Below the pieces are notes generated by a model. It saw only the letters and a program-made list of their open reading frames with translations. It was not told the origin of the DNA and ran no database searches. DNA of 7,957 bases, taken from positions 1 through 7,957 of the forward strand of contig JAYULM010000418.1 in assembly GCA_043763605.1 (NCBI GenBank). Direction: 5' to 3'. Positions 1 to 5,205 of this stretch are shown here, in pieces (position 1 is the stretch's first letter; every line of letters begins with the position of its first letter). This DNA is from JACMIU01 sp043763605. GTDB lineage: Bacteria; Armatimonadota; Armatimonadia; Armatimonadales; Armatimonadaceae. Made by a program: the position numbers and the translations under genes.

Positions 1-196
1 GCGTCCCTCCCCCGCCCCCTCCCGTTGTTTCCTCCCTCCCCCCAACCCCCTCCCTCATCAGAATGAGAGAGGGGGAGTCGATGCGCCGGAGGCGATACGT
101 TTACCGCGTCTGCTTCTGGCTCCCCCTCTCTCATTCTGATGAGGGAGGGGGTTGGGGGGAGGGAGGAAACAACGGGAGGGGGCGGGGGAGGGACGC
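1..196. repeat. Perfect 77-bp inverted repeat with 42-nt spacer
   Basis: Bases 1-77 are the exact reverse complement of 120-196, checked base by base; 78-119 form the spacer. Each arm is a C-rich (left) or G-rich (right) tract followed by a short near-palindrome in which CTCAT pairs with ATGAG. A near-identical copy of the arm is found at the right end of the window (44 bases at 31-74 match 7914-7957 with one substitution). This marks it as a dispersed repeat present here as two head-to-head units, similar in layout to BIME/REP pairs. The left arm may extend beyond base 1. No transposase or target-site duplication is seen. I infer a non-autonomous repeat; its function is unknown. Confidence 0.9.
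143..192 (+). other. Two tandem G-quadruplex motifs in the repeat arm
   Basis: On the plus strand, 143-163 holds four runs of three or more G separated by one or two bases, and 174-192 holds another four runs separated by single bases. The mirror arrangement lies on the minus strand at 5-23 and 34-54. Both fit the usual short-loop G3+ quadruplex rule. Whether they fold in the cell is not known. Confidence 0.6.
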
Positions 197-250
197 ACTC
201 TTTACCACCAACCCCTTCCGGTTCGATACGGTACGCGGGAGTAACAAGCC

Positions 251-976
251 ATGATACAAACCGCAACCCGCCCATTCACCGACACCGAGCGCGACGAGGT
301 CGAACAGCAACTGCTCTACTTCGCGAGCGAAACGACATACCGCGGACTGCCGCACCCGCTGTGGGGGGCGTTCGGCGGCTTCGTCGTCGGGGCGATTCTG
401 TCGATGGTGGCGATGCTGGTGTTCGAAGTGTCGGACCGTTGGGGCGCGACGCTGCTGGTCGCGTCGGTTCTGGCGGGGTTCGCGCTCGCGTCGCACACGC
501 ATCGGCAGTCCGAGATAGTCTTCCGCAACAACCGGCGGCAGTATGCGGCGCGGCTGGCGAAGCGACTGCAACGGGGCGAGATGGAGGAGATGACCGTCAC
601 CGCATCGGGCGTGGTGCGGGTGGTGGACAACTACGACGAGATCAACGCCTGTTTCTTCGACATCGGCGACAACCGGGTGCTCTACATCAGAGAAGATTCA
701 CTCTGGGATGCCGCTGAGTCCGCCGGACCGGACGAACGTGACGCGGAGACGTTCCTGCCGTCCGCGTTCCGCCTGACCTGGTACCCCGACGCGGACGACG
801 AGATCGTTCATCTGGAACCCCTCGGACCGCAACTGACGCCGCTACGCACCCTTTGCGTGAGCGGGTTGGAGGAAGAGTATTACGAACTCGGTAACCTCGA
901 CATTCTGGAAAACGTCTCACTGGCGACGCTGGAAAAGGACCTGCCGTTTCTAACCGCGAGCGGTTCCGGCGAATAG
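251..976 (+). CDS. Hypothetical two-helix membrane protein, 241 aa
   Basis: I do not recognise the family. The ATG at 251 has a GGGAG ribosome binding site at 236-240, nine bases upstream. The protein has a short charged N-terminus and then two hydrophobic segments (about residues 37-59 and 65-81). A basic stretch follows (HTHRQSEIVFRNNRRQ, then KRLQRG), and then a soluble domain of about 130 residues. Within it, 115-147 (TVTASGVVRVVDNYDE onward) reads like a beta-rich, PH-like sensor or YcxB-like fold, but this is only an impression. The tail is acidic and has no signal peptide. By the positive-inside rule the C-terminal domain is probably cytoplasmic. The gene stands alone, preceded by the G-rich inverted repeat and followed by a strong hairpin. 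Its last 53 codons recur as a broken copy at 2043-2204, so at least one paralogue or duplicate has existed here. Confidence 0.8.
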   Translation: MIQTATRPFTDTERDEVEQQLLYFASETTYRGLPHPLWGAFGGFVVGAILSMVAMLVFEVSDRWGATLLVASVLAGFALASHTHRQSEIVFRNNRRQYAARLAKRLQRGEMEEMTVTASGVVRVVDNYDEINACFFDIGDNRVLYIREDSLWDAAESAGPDERDAETFLPSAFRLTWYPDADDEIVHLEPLGPQLTPLRTLCVSGLEEEYYELGNLDILENVSLATLEKDLPFLTASGSGE

Positions 977-990
977 GCGGACGTGCGGAA

Positions 991-1022
991 CGGCGGCGAG
1001 AACCACGCTGTTCTCGCCGCCG
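991..1022. terminator. 13-bp-stem hairpin after the 241-aa gene
   Basis: Bases 991-1003 pair perfectly with 1010-1022 around a six-base loop (CACGCT), starting 14 bases after the stop codon. It has terminator geometry but no T-run on either side, so it could equally act as an mRNA 3'-end stabiliser. The same stem with a different loop recurs at 2220-2251. Confidence 0.55.
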
Positions 1023-1055
1023 GGACAGAAGCGGGAATCCTCAAACCGTTAGGTG

Positions 1056-1126
1056 CTAACTCCGGTCGAAGAAGGGCTTGACCCGCTACTCCGATCCAGA
1101 CCGACGGATCGGAGATAGGTGACGGG
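1056..1126 (-). pseudogene. Remnant of a sepF 3' end
   Basis: Read on the minus strand, 1056-1082 gives RVKPFFDRS followed by a TAG at 1056-1058. It matches the C-terminus of the intact SepF encoded at 2286-2885 (PVKPFFDRG, also TAG). Going upstream, an in-frame TAG interrupts it right after this match, and the next 18 bases (1093-1110) are inverted relative to the intact gene. Similarity resumes at about 1111 and fades after 1126. It cannot encode SepF and is best read as a decayed duplicate. Confidence 0.75.
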
Positions 1127-1134
1127 ATGTCATG

Positions 1135-1968
1135 TCAGGATTCGGTGGAGTCTGTTCTCAGTTTGACGTTCTTTATACCGAAATATAAACAATGTGTCGC
1201 CGGATTATCTTTCATATATAGGACCGGCACCAGTTCACCTATATTCATCGCATATTTGACTGTGGCGGCGTCTTGAAAAGAGACCTTCGAGAAAGGTACA
1301 ACGAACGAGTAAGTAATCTTGTGATTCGCTCGGTTTGTGAAGTCCACATCATTCCCTCGGCGCGGATGCGCCACGGAAGTGACCTCGCCTAATCCAATGT
1401 CTCCGCGCTTTAGCAAGGAATAGGGACGAAAAATAGCAGAAACCCCCAGCGACACTGAAATGGCAGCAATTGGCAATCCTAACTGGAGAAATGTCAAGGC
1501 ATGGAGAACGAACTGATCACGAAACGTTGACTCATTCCACACTCTGCCAGACACTTCCGCCTGGCGTCCGGGGAGATAGGTGATGGAAACCGTTCTGCCC
1601 CCTATGTACTTGCTCGCCGCTTCTGGCTCATCATTTGGCACATCGTCGAGTTCGATGGTCCTTAAGGCTTTTTGCTCATCAGAATAAGTGACCCAAACGG
1701 AGTATCTCCAAGAAGATTTTCTGTGCCTGTGGCGTTCTACTCGCACGATAGTGGCTTCGGTGATGCACCCCTGCGTATAATAGGTCCAGTCCCGGTAAAT
1801 CTCGCTACCGATAAAATAGCCTAAAAGCCCCAATACGACACAACTTGTCAAGACTATTTTAGCAAGCGCATTCACTCCCACTTTAGACAGGCGAACCTTA
1901 CGGGGAGGCGGTCCTAAAATAGATAGCCAATAGTTTGTCTCAGTCTGTGGATTCGGTTCAATCGGCAT
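1135..1968 (-). CDS. DUF3592-like membrane protein, 277 aa
   Basis: The start is the ATG at 1966-1968, with only a weak purine stretch (GAGAA) before it. The protein has a hydrophilic N-terminus, a membrane helix (about 36-58), an extracytoplasmic or cytoplasmic beta-rich module (about 66-142), a second helix (about 152-180) and another beta-rich module (about 188-265). The first module has the pattern of DUF3592 proteins: TEATIVRVERHR, a tyrosine-rich strand (WRYSVWVTYSDE), then GGRTVSITYLPGRQAEVSG. The second (GLGEVTSV, ITYSFVVPF, GELVPVLYMKDNP) looks like a diverged repeat of the same layout. DUF3592 has no established function. The gene is visibly richer in A+T than its neighbours and lies alone between two copies of a duplicated block, which suggests it was acquired. 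The family call is by motif pattern only. Confidence 0.75.
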   Translation of the reverse strand: MPIEPNPQTETNYWLSILGPPPRKVRLSKVGVNALAKIVLTSCVVLGLLGYFIGSEIYRDWTYYTQGCITEATIVRVERHRHRKSSWRYSVWVTYSDEQKALRTIELDDVPNDEPEAASKYIGGRTVSITYLPGRQAEVSGRVWNESTFRDQFVLHALTFLQLGLPIAAISVSLGVSAIFRPYSLLKRGDIGLGEVTSVAHPRRGNDVDFTNRANHKITYSFVVPFSKVSFQDAATVKYAMNIGELVPVLYMKDNPATHCLYFGIKNVKLRTDSTES

Positions 1969-2042
1969 TTCTCGGTGTCATCCTGTACCTTGTTTCCGCC
2001 GTACTCGTTCTGCCTGGCGCACTAAGTGGACTCGGACAAAGT

Positions 2043-2204
2043 GAACCCCTCGGTCCGACGCTAACGCCGTTACAGACTATTTCCGTGGGCGGCTTGGAAG
2101 AAGAATAGTGCGAGCTGGTGGATCTCGACGTTCTCGAAGACGTTCCGCTGGCGACGCTGAAAAGCGACTTGCCGTACCCATCCCTGACCATCCCTGGCGC
2201 GTAG
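2043..2204 (+). pseudogene. Broken C-terminal fragment of a 241-aa-protein paralogue
   Basis: Translated in frame from 2043 this gives EPLGPTLTPLQTISVGGLEEE, a TAG stop at 2106-2108, and then CELVDLDVLEDVPLATLK onward to a second TAG at 2202-2204. By hand alignment, 31 of 53 positions equal residues 189-241 of the intact protein encoded at 251-976. The premature stop replaces a tyrosine codon (Tyr210). No start codon or upstream part of the gene can be recognised. The same frame stays open back to about 1930 and includes a hydrophobic run at 1969-2025, but this has no convincing similarity to the intact protein. Confidence 0.8.
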
Positions 2205-2219
2205 GCAGATGTGGCGGAA

Positions 2220-2251
2220 CGGCGGCGAGAACCGTGTAGTTCTCGCCGCCG
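2220..2251. terminator. 13-bp-stem hairpin after sepF
   Basis: Bases 2220-2232 pair perfectly with 2239-2251 around the loop CGTGTA. On the minus strand it begins 34 bases after the sepF stop and would be the 3'-end structure of the yggS-sepF transcript. No T-run follows. The stem is identical to that at 991-1022, although the loop and flanks differ. Confidence 0.55.
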
Positions 2252-2285
2252 GGACAAGGCGGGATAGTCGGAGCCGTTGCGCTCT

Positions 2286-2885
2286 CTATCCCCGGTCGAA
2301 GAACGGCTTGACCGGCTGTTCGGGTCCGTCGGTCTGGATCGAGATGTGCGACGGGGTGAACAGGTACGCGCCGTCGGCGACCTTTTCCACGAAGCCATCC
2401 AGGGCATACGTCACGCCGTTCAAAAAGTCGATCAGCCGCTCCGCGACTTCGGGGGGCGTGTTTTCCAGGTTTACGATCTGCGGTTCGCCGGATTTCAAGC
2501 GGTCGGCGCATTTTTGAATGTCCGCGAACGAGGTCACCGGCATCACCGTGATCGAGCCTTCGCGCGACGCCGCTATTCGGATCGTTTCGCCGCGACGCGA
2601 GGAGTTGTTGATCATGTACTGCGATCCCCCACTCTGGCGCGGATTGTACGCCGTGGCGAAGCCCCCGGTTGACGCCGCGCGGGAAGCGGGTCGCGCCCCG
2701 TCCAACGTCGCGGTCGCCGTCGTCACCGGTTCCAGGTCGTGTTCCTGCTCCGGCTCGTAGTCCTCGTCCCCGCCGCGCCCGCGCAAATTATTCCACCACT
2801 GGCTGAAAGAGTTGCCAACAGTCTTGCGCTCCTCGGGTTCATACCCCTCCGGATCGTCGTCTCGTCCCGCGTTATACATAGCCAT
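2286..2885 (-). CDS. sepF: Cell division protein SepF
   Basis: SepF polymerises and tethers FtsZ to the membrane at the division site in bacteria lacking FtsA or alongside it. The C-terminal SepF domain (about residues 98-185) is clear: ETIRIAASREGSITVMPVTS, then ADIQKCADRLKSGEPQIVNL, NTPPEVAERLIDFLNGVTYA and VADGAYLFTPSHISI. Upstream lies an acidic, Pro/Ala/Thr-rich linker (about 40-95). The usual N-terminal amphipathic membrane anchor seems to be FSQWWNNLRG (27-36), so this protein has about 25 extra polar residues before it. The ATG at 2883-2885 has a good AAAGGAC site immediately upstream; an in-frame ATG two codons later is a minor alternative. It is the second gene of a yggS-sepF pair, an arrangement common in many phyla. 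It is preceded by a heptamer-repeat hairpin. Confidence 0.93.
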   Translation of the reverse strand: MAMYNAGRDDDPEGYEPEERKTVGNSFSQWWNNLRGRGGDEDYEPEQEHDLEPVTTATATLDGARPASRAASTGGFATAYNPRQSGGSQYMINNSSRRGETIRIAASREGSITVMPVTSFADIQKCADRLKSGEPQIVNLENTPPEVAERLIDFLNGVTYALDGFVEKVADGAYLFTPSHISIQTDGPEQPVKPFFDRG

Positions 2886-2892
2886 GTCCTTT

Positions 2893-2992
2893 TGGTCAGT
2901 GGTCAGTGGTCAGTGATCAGTGATCAGTAAAAGCCAGAAGACGGTACCGCCTATTGACTCTCCACTGACCACTGACCACTGACCACTGACCA
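2893..2992. repeat. Opposed heptamer arrays in the yggS-sepF gap
   Basis: Five tandem 7-bp units (TGGTCAG three times, TGATCAG twice) occupy 2893-2927, and four units of the complement, CTGACCA, occupy 2965-2992. The arrays are inverted with respect to each other and could form a long stem with a loop of about 35 bases. The right array ends one base before the yggS stop codon, and the left array begins within the sepF ribosome binding region. Short heptamer tandem repeats of this kind (STRR) are known from cyanobacteria. Confidence 0.9.
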
Positions 2993-3751
2993 CTATTGTT
3001 CCCTTCTTCCGAATATCGCCGTCCCGATTCGTACCAGTGTCGCGCCCTCTTGAATCGCCGCTTGAAAATCGCCTGACATCCCCATCGAGAGTATTTGCTG
3101 ATTTTCCGTTGGCAGAGCGTCGAAAAGTTTTTTCAAACGGCGGAAATAGGGTCGGGCTTCGTCCCCGTTTTCCGCGTAGGGAGCCATTCCCATAAAACCA
3201 CTCAGTTCAATTCCCGGCGTCTCGCAGGCGCTCAATGCGAATTCAAGTGCCGATTCCGGCGAAACACCCGCTCGCTCCGCGCTCCCGGCGAGGTTGACTT
3301 CAATCAACACCCGTGTCGTTTGAAAACTTGCCCGCTCGATAGTTGCGACATTGTATAACTTCTGTGCGCTTTTGGCAATACCCTGCAAACATTCTTCGCT
3401 ATCAACGGTTTGAAATATGTCCGCGAAATGAACGGCGTATTTGATTTTGTTGGTTTGTAGGTGCCCGATGAGATGGCAGGTGATCCGCGTGTCGGCGGGC
3501 AAGGCGGCGCGCACGGCGGGTATCTTCTCCCGCGCCTCCTGCACATAGTTTTCGCCGAGATCGGACACTCCGGCGAAAACTGCCGCGAGGCAATCGCTGA
3601 CCGGGCGCGTTTTTGTCACGGCGCAAAGCGTCACGGCGTTCTTTTCCCGACCGGCAGACGCGGTGGCGGCGTCGATCTGTTCGCGGACGCGTGCGATGTT
3701 GTCAAAAATTTCACGCGCGCGGCGGTCTGTGGTGTCGAAAGTATCTGTCAT
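2993..3751 (-). CDS. yggS: YggS-family PLP homeostasis protein (PLPBP)
   Basis: Members bind pyridoxal phosphate in a TIM-barrel fold and keep free PLP and related amino-acid pools in balance; no catalytic activity is established. The PLP lysine is expected at Lys47 in AVTKTRP. Other family signatures follow in order: LGENYVQEA (65-73), CHLIGHLQTNK (92-102), QTVDSEE (114-120) and the C-terminal phosphate-binding region LSMGMSGDFQAAIQEGAT with VRIGTAIFG (221-248). The length of 252 aa is normal for the family (about 225-250), with a slightly longer middle around 130-145. The ATG at 3749-3751 has no good ribosome binding site. A strong extended -10 promoter lies about 35 bases upstream. It is cotranscribed with sepF, 107 bases downstream. 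Confidence 0.95.
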   Translation of the reverse strand: MTDTFDTTDRRAREIFDNIARVREQIDAATASAGREKNAVTLCAVTKTRPVSDCLAAVFAGVSDLGENYVQEAREKIPAVRAALPADTRITCHLIGHLQTNKIKYAVHFADIFQTVDSEECLQGIAKSAQKLYNVATIERASFQTTRVLIEVNLAGSAERAGVSPESALEFALSACETPGIELSGFMGMAPYAENGDEARPYFRRLKKLFDALPTENQQILSMGMSGDFQAAIQEGATLVRIGTAIFGRREQ

Positions 3752-3786
3752 AATGATGGGTGCGCCGCCCGGGGTGCGGCTCCGCT

Positions 3787-3795
3787 ATTATAGCA
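3787..3795 (-). promoter_or_regulatory. Extended -10 promoter for yggS-sepF
   Basis: On the minus strand this reads TGCTATAAT, a consensus TATAAT box with an upstream TGN extension. No good -35 box lies at 16-18 bases, which is typical for extended -10 promoters. Transcription would start near 3780 and give a leader of about 29 bases before yggS. Confidence 0.6.
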
Positions 3796-3811
3796 ACGAA
3801 TTAAACGGAAA

Positions 3812-3830
3812 CGCCGGGGGAATACCGGCG
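3812..3830 (+). other. Short hairpin in the lipoprotein leader
   Basis: CGCCGG (3812-3817) pairs with CCGGCG (3825-3830) around a seven-base loop. It ends just before the GGGGAATGGA purine stretch that serves as the likely ribosome binding site of the lipoprotein gene. A role in translation control is possible but not shown. Confidence 0.4.
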
Positions 3831-3844
3831 GGGAATGGACCAAT

Positions 3845-4693
3845 ATGAATCGCAAGCAATTTTTAAGCGCGGCGGGTGTACTTCTAACGGGTACCGTCGC
3901 CGGGTGCGGGGGCGGTGGGAGCGACCGACGAGACGACAATGTCACGATTGACAACCCGAACGGGAGTTCGTCCGCCGACCTGTCGCGTTTGCAGATCGAC
4001 CCACGACTGGAGCGGTCTGCCTATATCGACGACGAAACGGATTTTTTCCTGACCTGGCCGAGCCAGGCAGAAGCACCGCGCACGACGCAGGTTCGCCTGT
4101 ACCGGTTCCTGGAAGCGCGCGGCGGCGAGGGGCGTGAGGATGTATTGCAGGACGTTCGCATCGACGGCAACAGCAACGGGTCGTGGGCTGTGCGACCGCG
4201 AAACTTTCTGGCGTTGGCAGGGGTGTATCACATCGACGTGACGAGTTCTCTGGACCGGAGACGGCAGGCGTTCATCATCGAAAGCGGGCGTACGGCAACT
4301 CTTCCCGAAAGCACGGACGCTCAAACGCGCGGCGTGAGCATCGAAAACAACGGGGGCACTGGCAGTCTTTCCAACCTGACACTCCGCTACATCGGCGACA
4401 CCGTGGGACCGGTGGGAATCCCCATCGGCACCAGTTTCGTGTTGCAGTTTCCGTCCGAGGCGTCCGCCCCGGCACGGATGAGTGTCAACCTGCGCCGGTA
4501 CAAGGAGCGACGCGGCGACGACGGAACGAGCGGGGACGAACAGCGGGTCGAACTGTTGCATGACGCGGGGAGCAATGTCTGGACGGTCCGCCGCCGCGAT
4601 AACTTCCCATTGGAGCGCGGGGCAACATATATTCTGGAAGTTTTCGCGGACGGCGAGCGCGAGCGCGACTTCCCGTTCCTTACCGAGGGGTAG
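3845..4693 (+). CDS. Lipoprotein with two tandem related domains, 282 aa
   Basis: A basic N-terminus (MNRKQF), a hydrophobic core and the lipobox VAGC place the lipidated cysteine at Cys21, so the mature protein is probably membrane-anchored outside the cytoplasm. A Gly/Asp/Ser-rich linker (22-48) follows. The rest is two copies of one domain, about 64-148 and 195-282. Matching landmarks are FFLTWPSQAEAP with FVLQFPSEASAP, VRLYRF with VNLRRY, NGSWAVRPRNF with SNVWTVRRRDNF, LAGVYHIDV with RGATYILEV, and a closing QAFIIESG with FPFLTEG. The strand pattern suggests beta-sandwich domains. I do not recognise the family or function. The ATG at 3845 is preceded by GGGGA. The gene is divergent from yggS with 93 bases between the two starts. 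Confidence 0.82.
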   Translation: MNRKQFLSAAGVLLTGTVAGCGGGGSDRRDDNVTIDNPNGSSSADLSRLQIDPRLERSAYIDDETDFFLTWPSQAEAPRTTQVRLYRFLEARGGEGREDVLQDVRIDGNSNGSWAVRPRNFLALAGVYHIDVTSSLDRRRQAFIIESGRTATLPESTDAQTRGVSIENNGGTGSLSNLTLRYIGDTVGPVGIPIGTSFVLQFPSEASAPARMSVNLRRYKERRGDDGTSGDEQRVELLHDAGSNVWTVRRRDNFPLERGATYILEVFADGERERDFPFLTEG

Positions 4694-4860
4694 TCTCGGT
4701 TCGGGGATGTTCGGGGAACTTCGTTCCTCCGCTGGAAGCGCAACGCTTGGTGTTCCTGCGGAACGCGGAGGGCGCGACGTTTTGCCGCGAACCAGACGAC
4801 TTATTTAATCCGCAGGATTACCAGGCGGAACGCTTCCACCGGAGGAATGGAATTCCCCGC
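4694..4860. other. Convergent spacer rich in short dyads
   Basis: This 167-bp gap between two converging genes holds no convincing ORF. It contains GGAAC-TTC-GTTCC (4715-4727) and GTTCC-TGC-GGAAC (4752-4764). A longer inverted pair lies at 4724-4740 and 4831-4847, matching at 16 of 17 positions. The first hairpin, 21 bases after the lipoprotein stop, could serve as a 3'-end structure but has no T-run. The reuse of the words GGAAC/GTTCC and AAGCG suggests a repeat-derived spacer. Confidence 0.6.
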
Positions 4861-5205
4861 TTAAACCACGATCCGAAGAATACAACCCGCTTCCAACGAC
4901 GGGAGCGGGCTTCCCGCCCGCATCTCGACGGCAAGCGAAGTGCCGCGCACGAAGCGGGACACCTGGTTCGGCGTAAGCGTTTGCACTGAAAGGAGACGGT
5001 AGCCCGCTATCCCGCTTCCGGCGCAGAACGCGACGTCTATCGGATACGCAAGTAGCGCGGTGTGAACCTGCGGACAATGTGGCAAAAGAAGCGCGTACCC
5101 CAAGCCGATGTCACGCCCGATGAGCCCGCGCAGTTGGTCGAGCGGCGTGTTCGCCCAGCCAATCTGCTCCGCGACCATTCGCCCGCTGTCGGTGATCAGC
5201 GGCAC
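4861..5205 (-). CDS. DUF192 family protein, 114 aa
   Basis: The family signature is present in order: the helix ending LRGLIGR (25-31), a hydrophobic strand LGYALLLP (35-42) and the core HTALLAYPIDVAF (48-60). In most members this core reads H-T-x-x-M-x-F-P-I-D-V. The closing EMRAGS (94-99) corresponds to the usual V-L-E-L-x-A-G segment, here with Met for Leu. The function of DUF192 is not established. Many members are secreted, but this one has no signal peptide and should be cytoplasmic. The start is a GTG (5203-5205) that directly follows the TAA of the CNNM gene with no gap, so translation is probably coupled. It is the last gene of the ybeY-dgkA-CNNM operon. Confidence 0.85.
   Translation of the reverse strand: MPLITDSGRMVAEQIGWANTPLDQLRGLIGRDIGLGYALLLPHCPQVHTALLAYPIDVAFCAGSGIAGYRLLSVQTLTPNQVSRFVRGTSLAVEMRAGSPLPSLEAGCILRIVV

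Larger units (their letters stand above)
815..1126. repeat. Duplicated block, copy 1 (direct repeat of 2043-2355)
   Basis: This block holds, in order, the last 53 codons of the 241-aa gene, its stop, a GC-rich hairpin and a sepF 3'-end remnant. The same elements occur in the same order at 2043-2355. The offset is 1228-1230 bases: stops at 974 and 2202, hairpins at 991 and 2220, sepF stops at 1056 and 2286. In this copy the 241-aa gene end is intact and the sepF end is decayed. The copies are clearly diverged, so the duplication is either old or came from a related molecule. Confidence 0.85.
2043..2355. repeat. Duplicated block, copy 2 (direct repeat of 815-1126)
   Basis: This is the partner of 815-1126. 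Here the membrane-protein end is broken by a stop codon, while the sepF end is intact and belongs to the full gene. The pattern of decay is therefore reciprocal between the two copies. The DNA between the copies (1127-2042) holds only the DUF3592-like gene. Confidence 0.85.

Noticed and set aside
1..196. Insertion sequence with terminal inverted repeats
   Set aside because: Only 42 bases lie between the arms and no transposase is present; a paired repeat unit explains it better.
139..717. 192-codon plus-strand ORF
   Set aside because: It overlaps the 241-aa gene in another frame, is Arg/Gly-rich as expected of high-GC shadows, and its first part is the repeat arm.
1958..2407. Minus-strand ORFs of 144-149 codons over the sepF end and duplicated block
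   Set aside because: They cross the sepF stop, the hairpin and the pseudogene fragment, overlap sepF in other frames, and have no motif.
2893..2992. CRISPR-like array
   Set aside because: The units are 7 bp, directly adjacent without spacers, and the two arrays are inverted.
3884..4561. 225-codon minus-strand ORF opposite the lipoprotein
   Set aside because: The plus strand has a lipobox, a ribosome binding site and an internal domain repeat; the antisense frame shows no recognisable motif.
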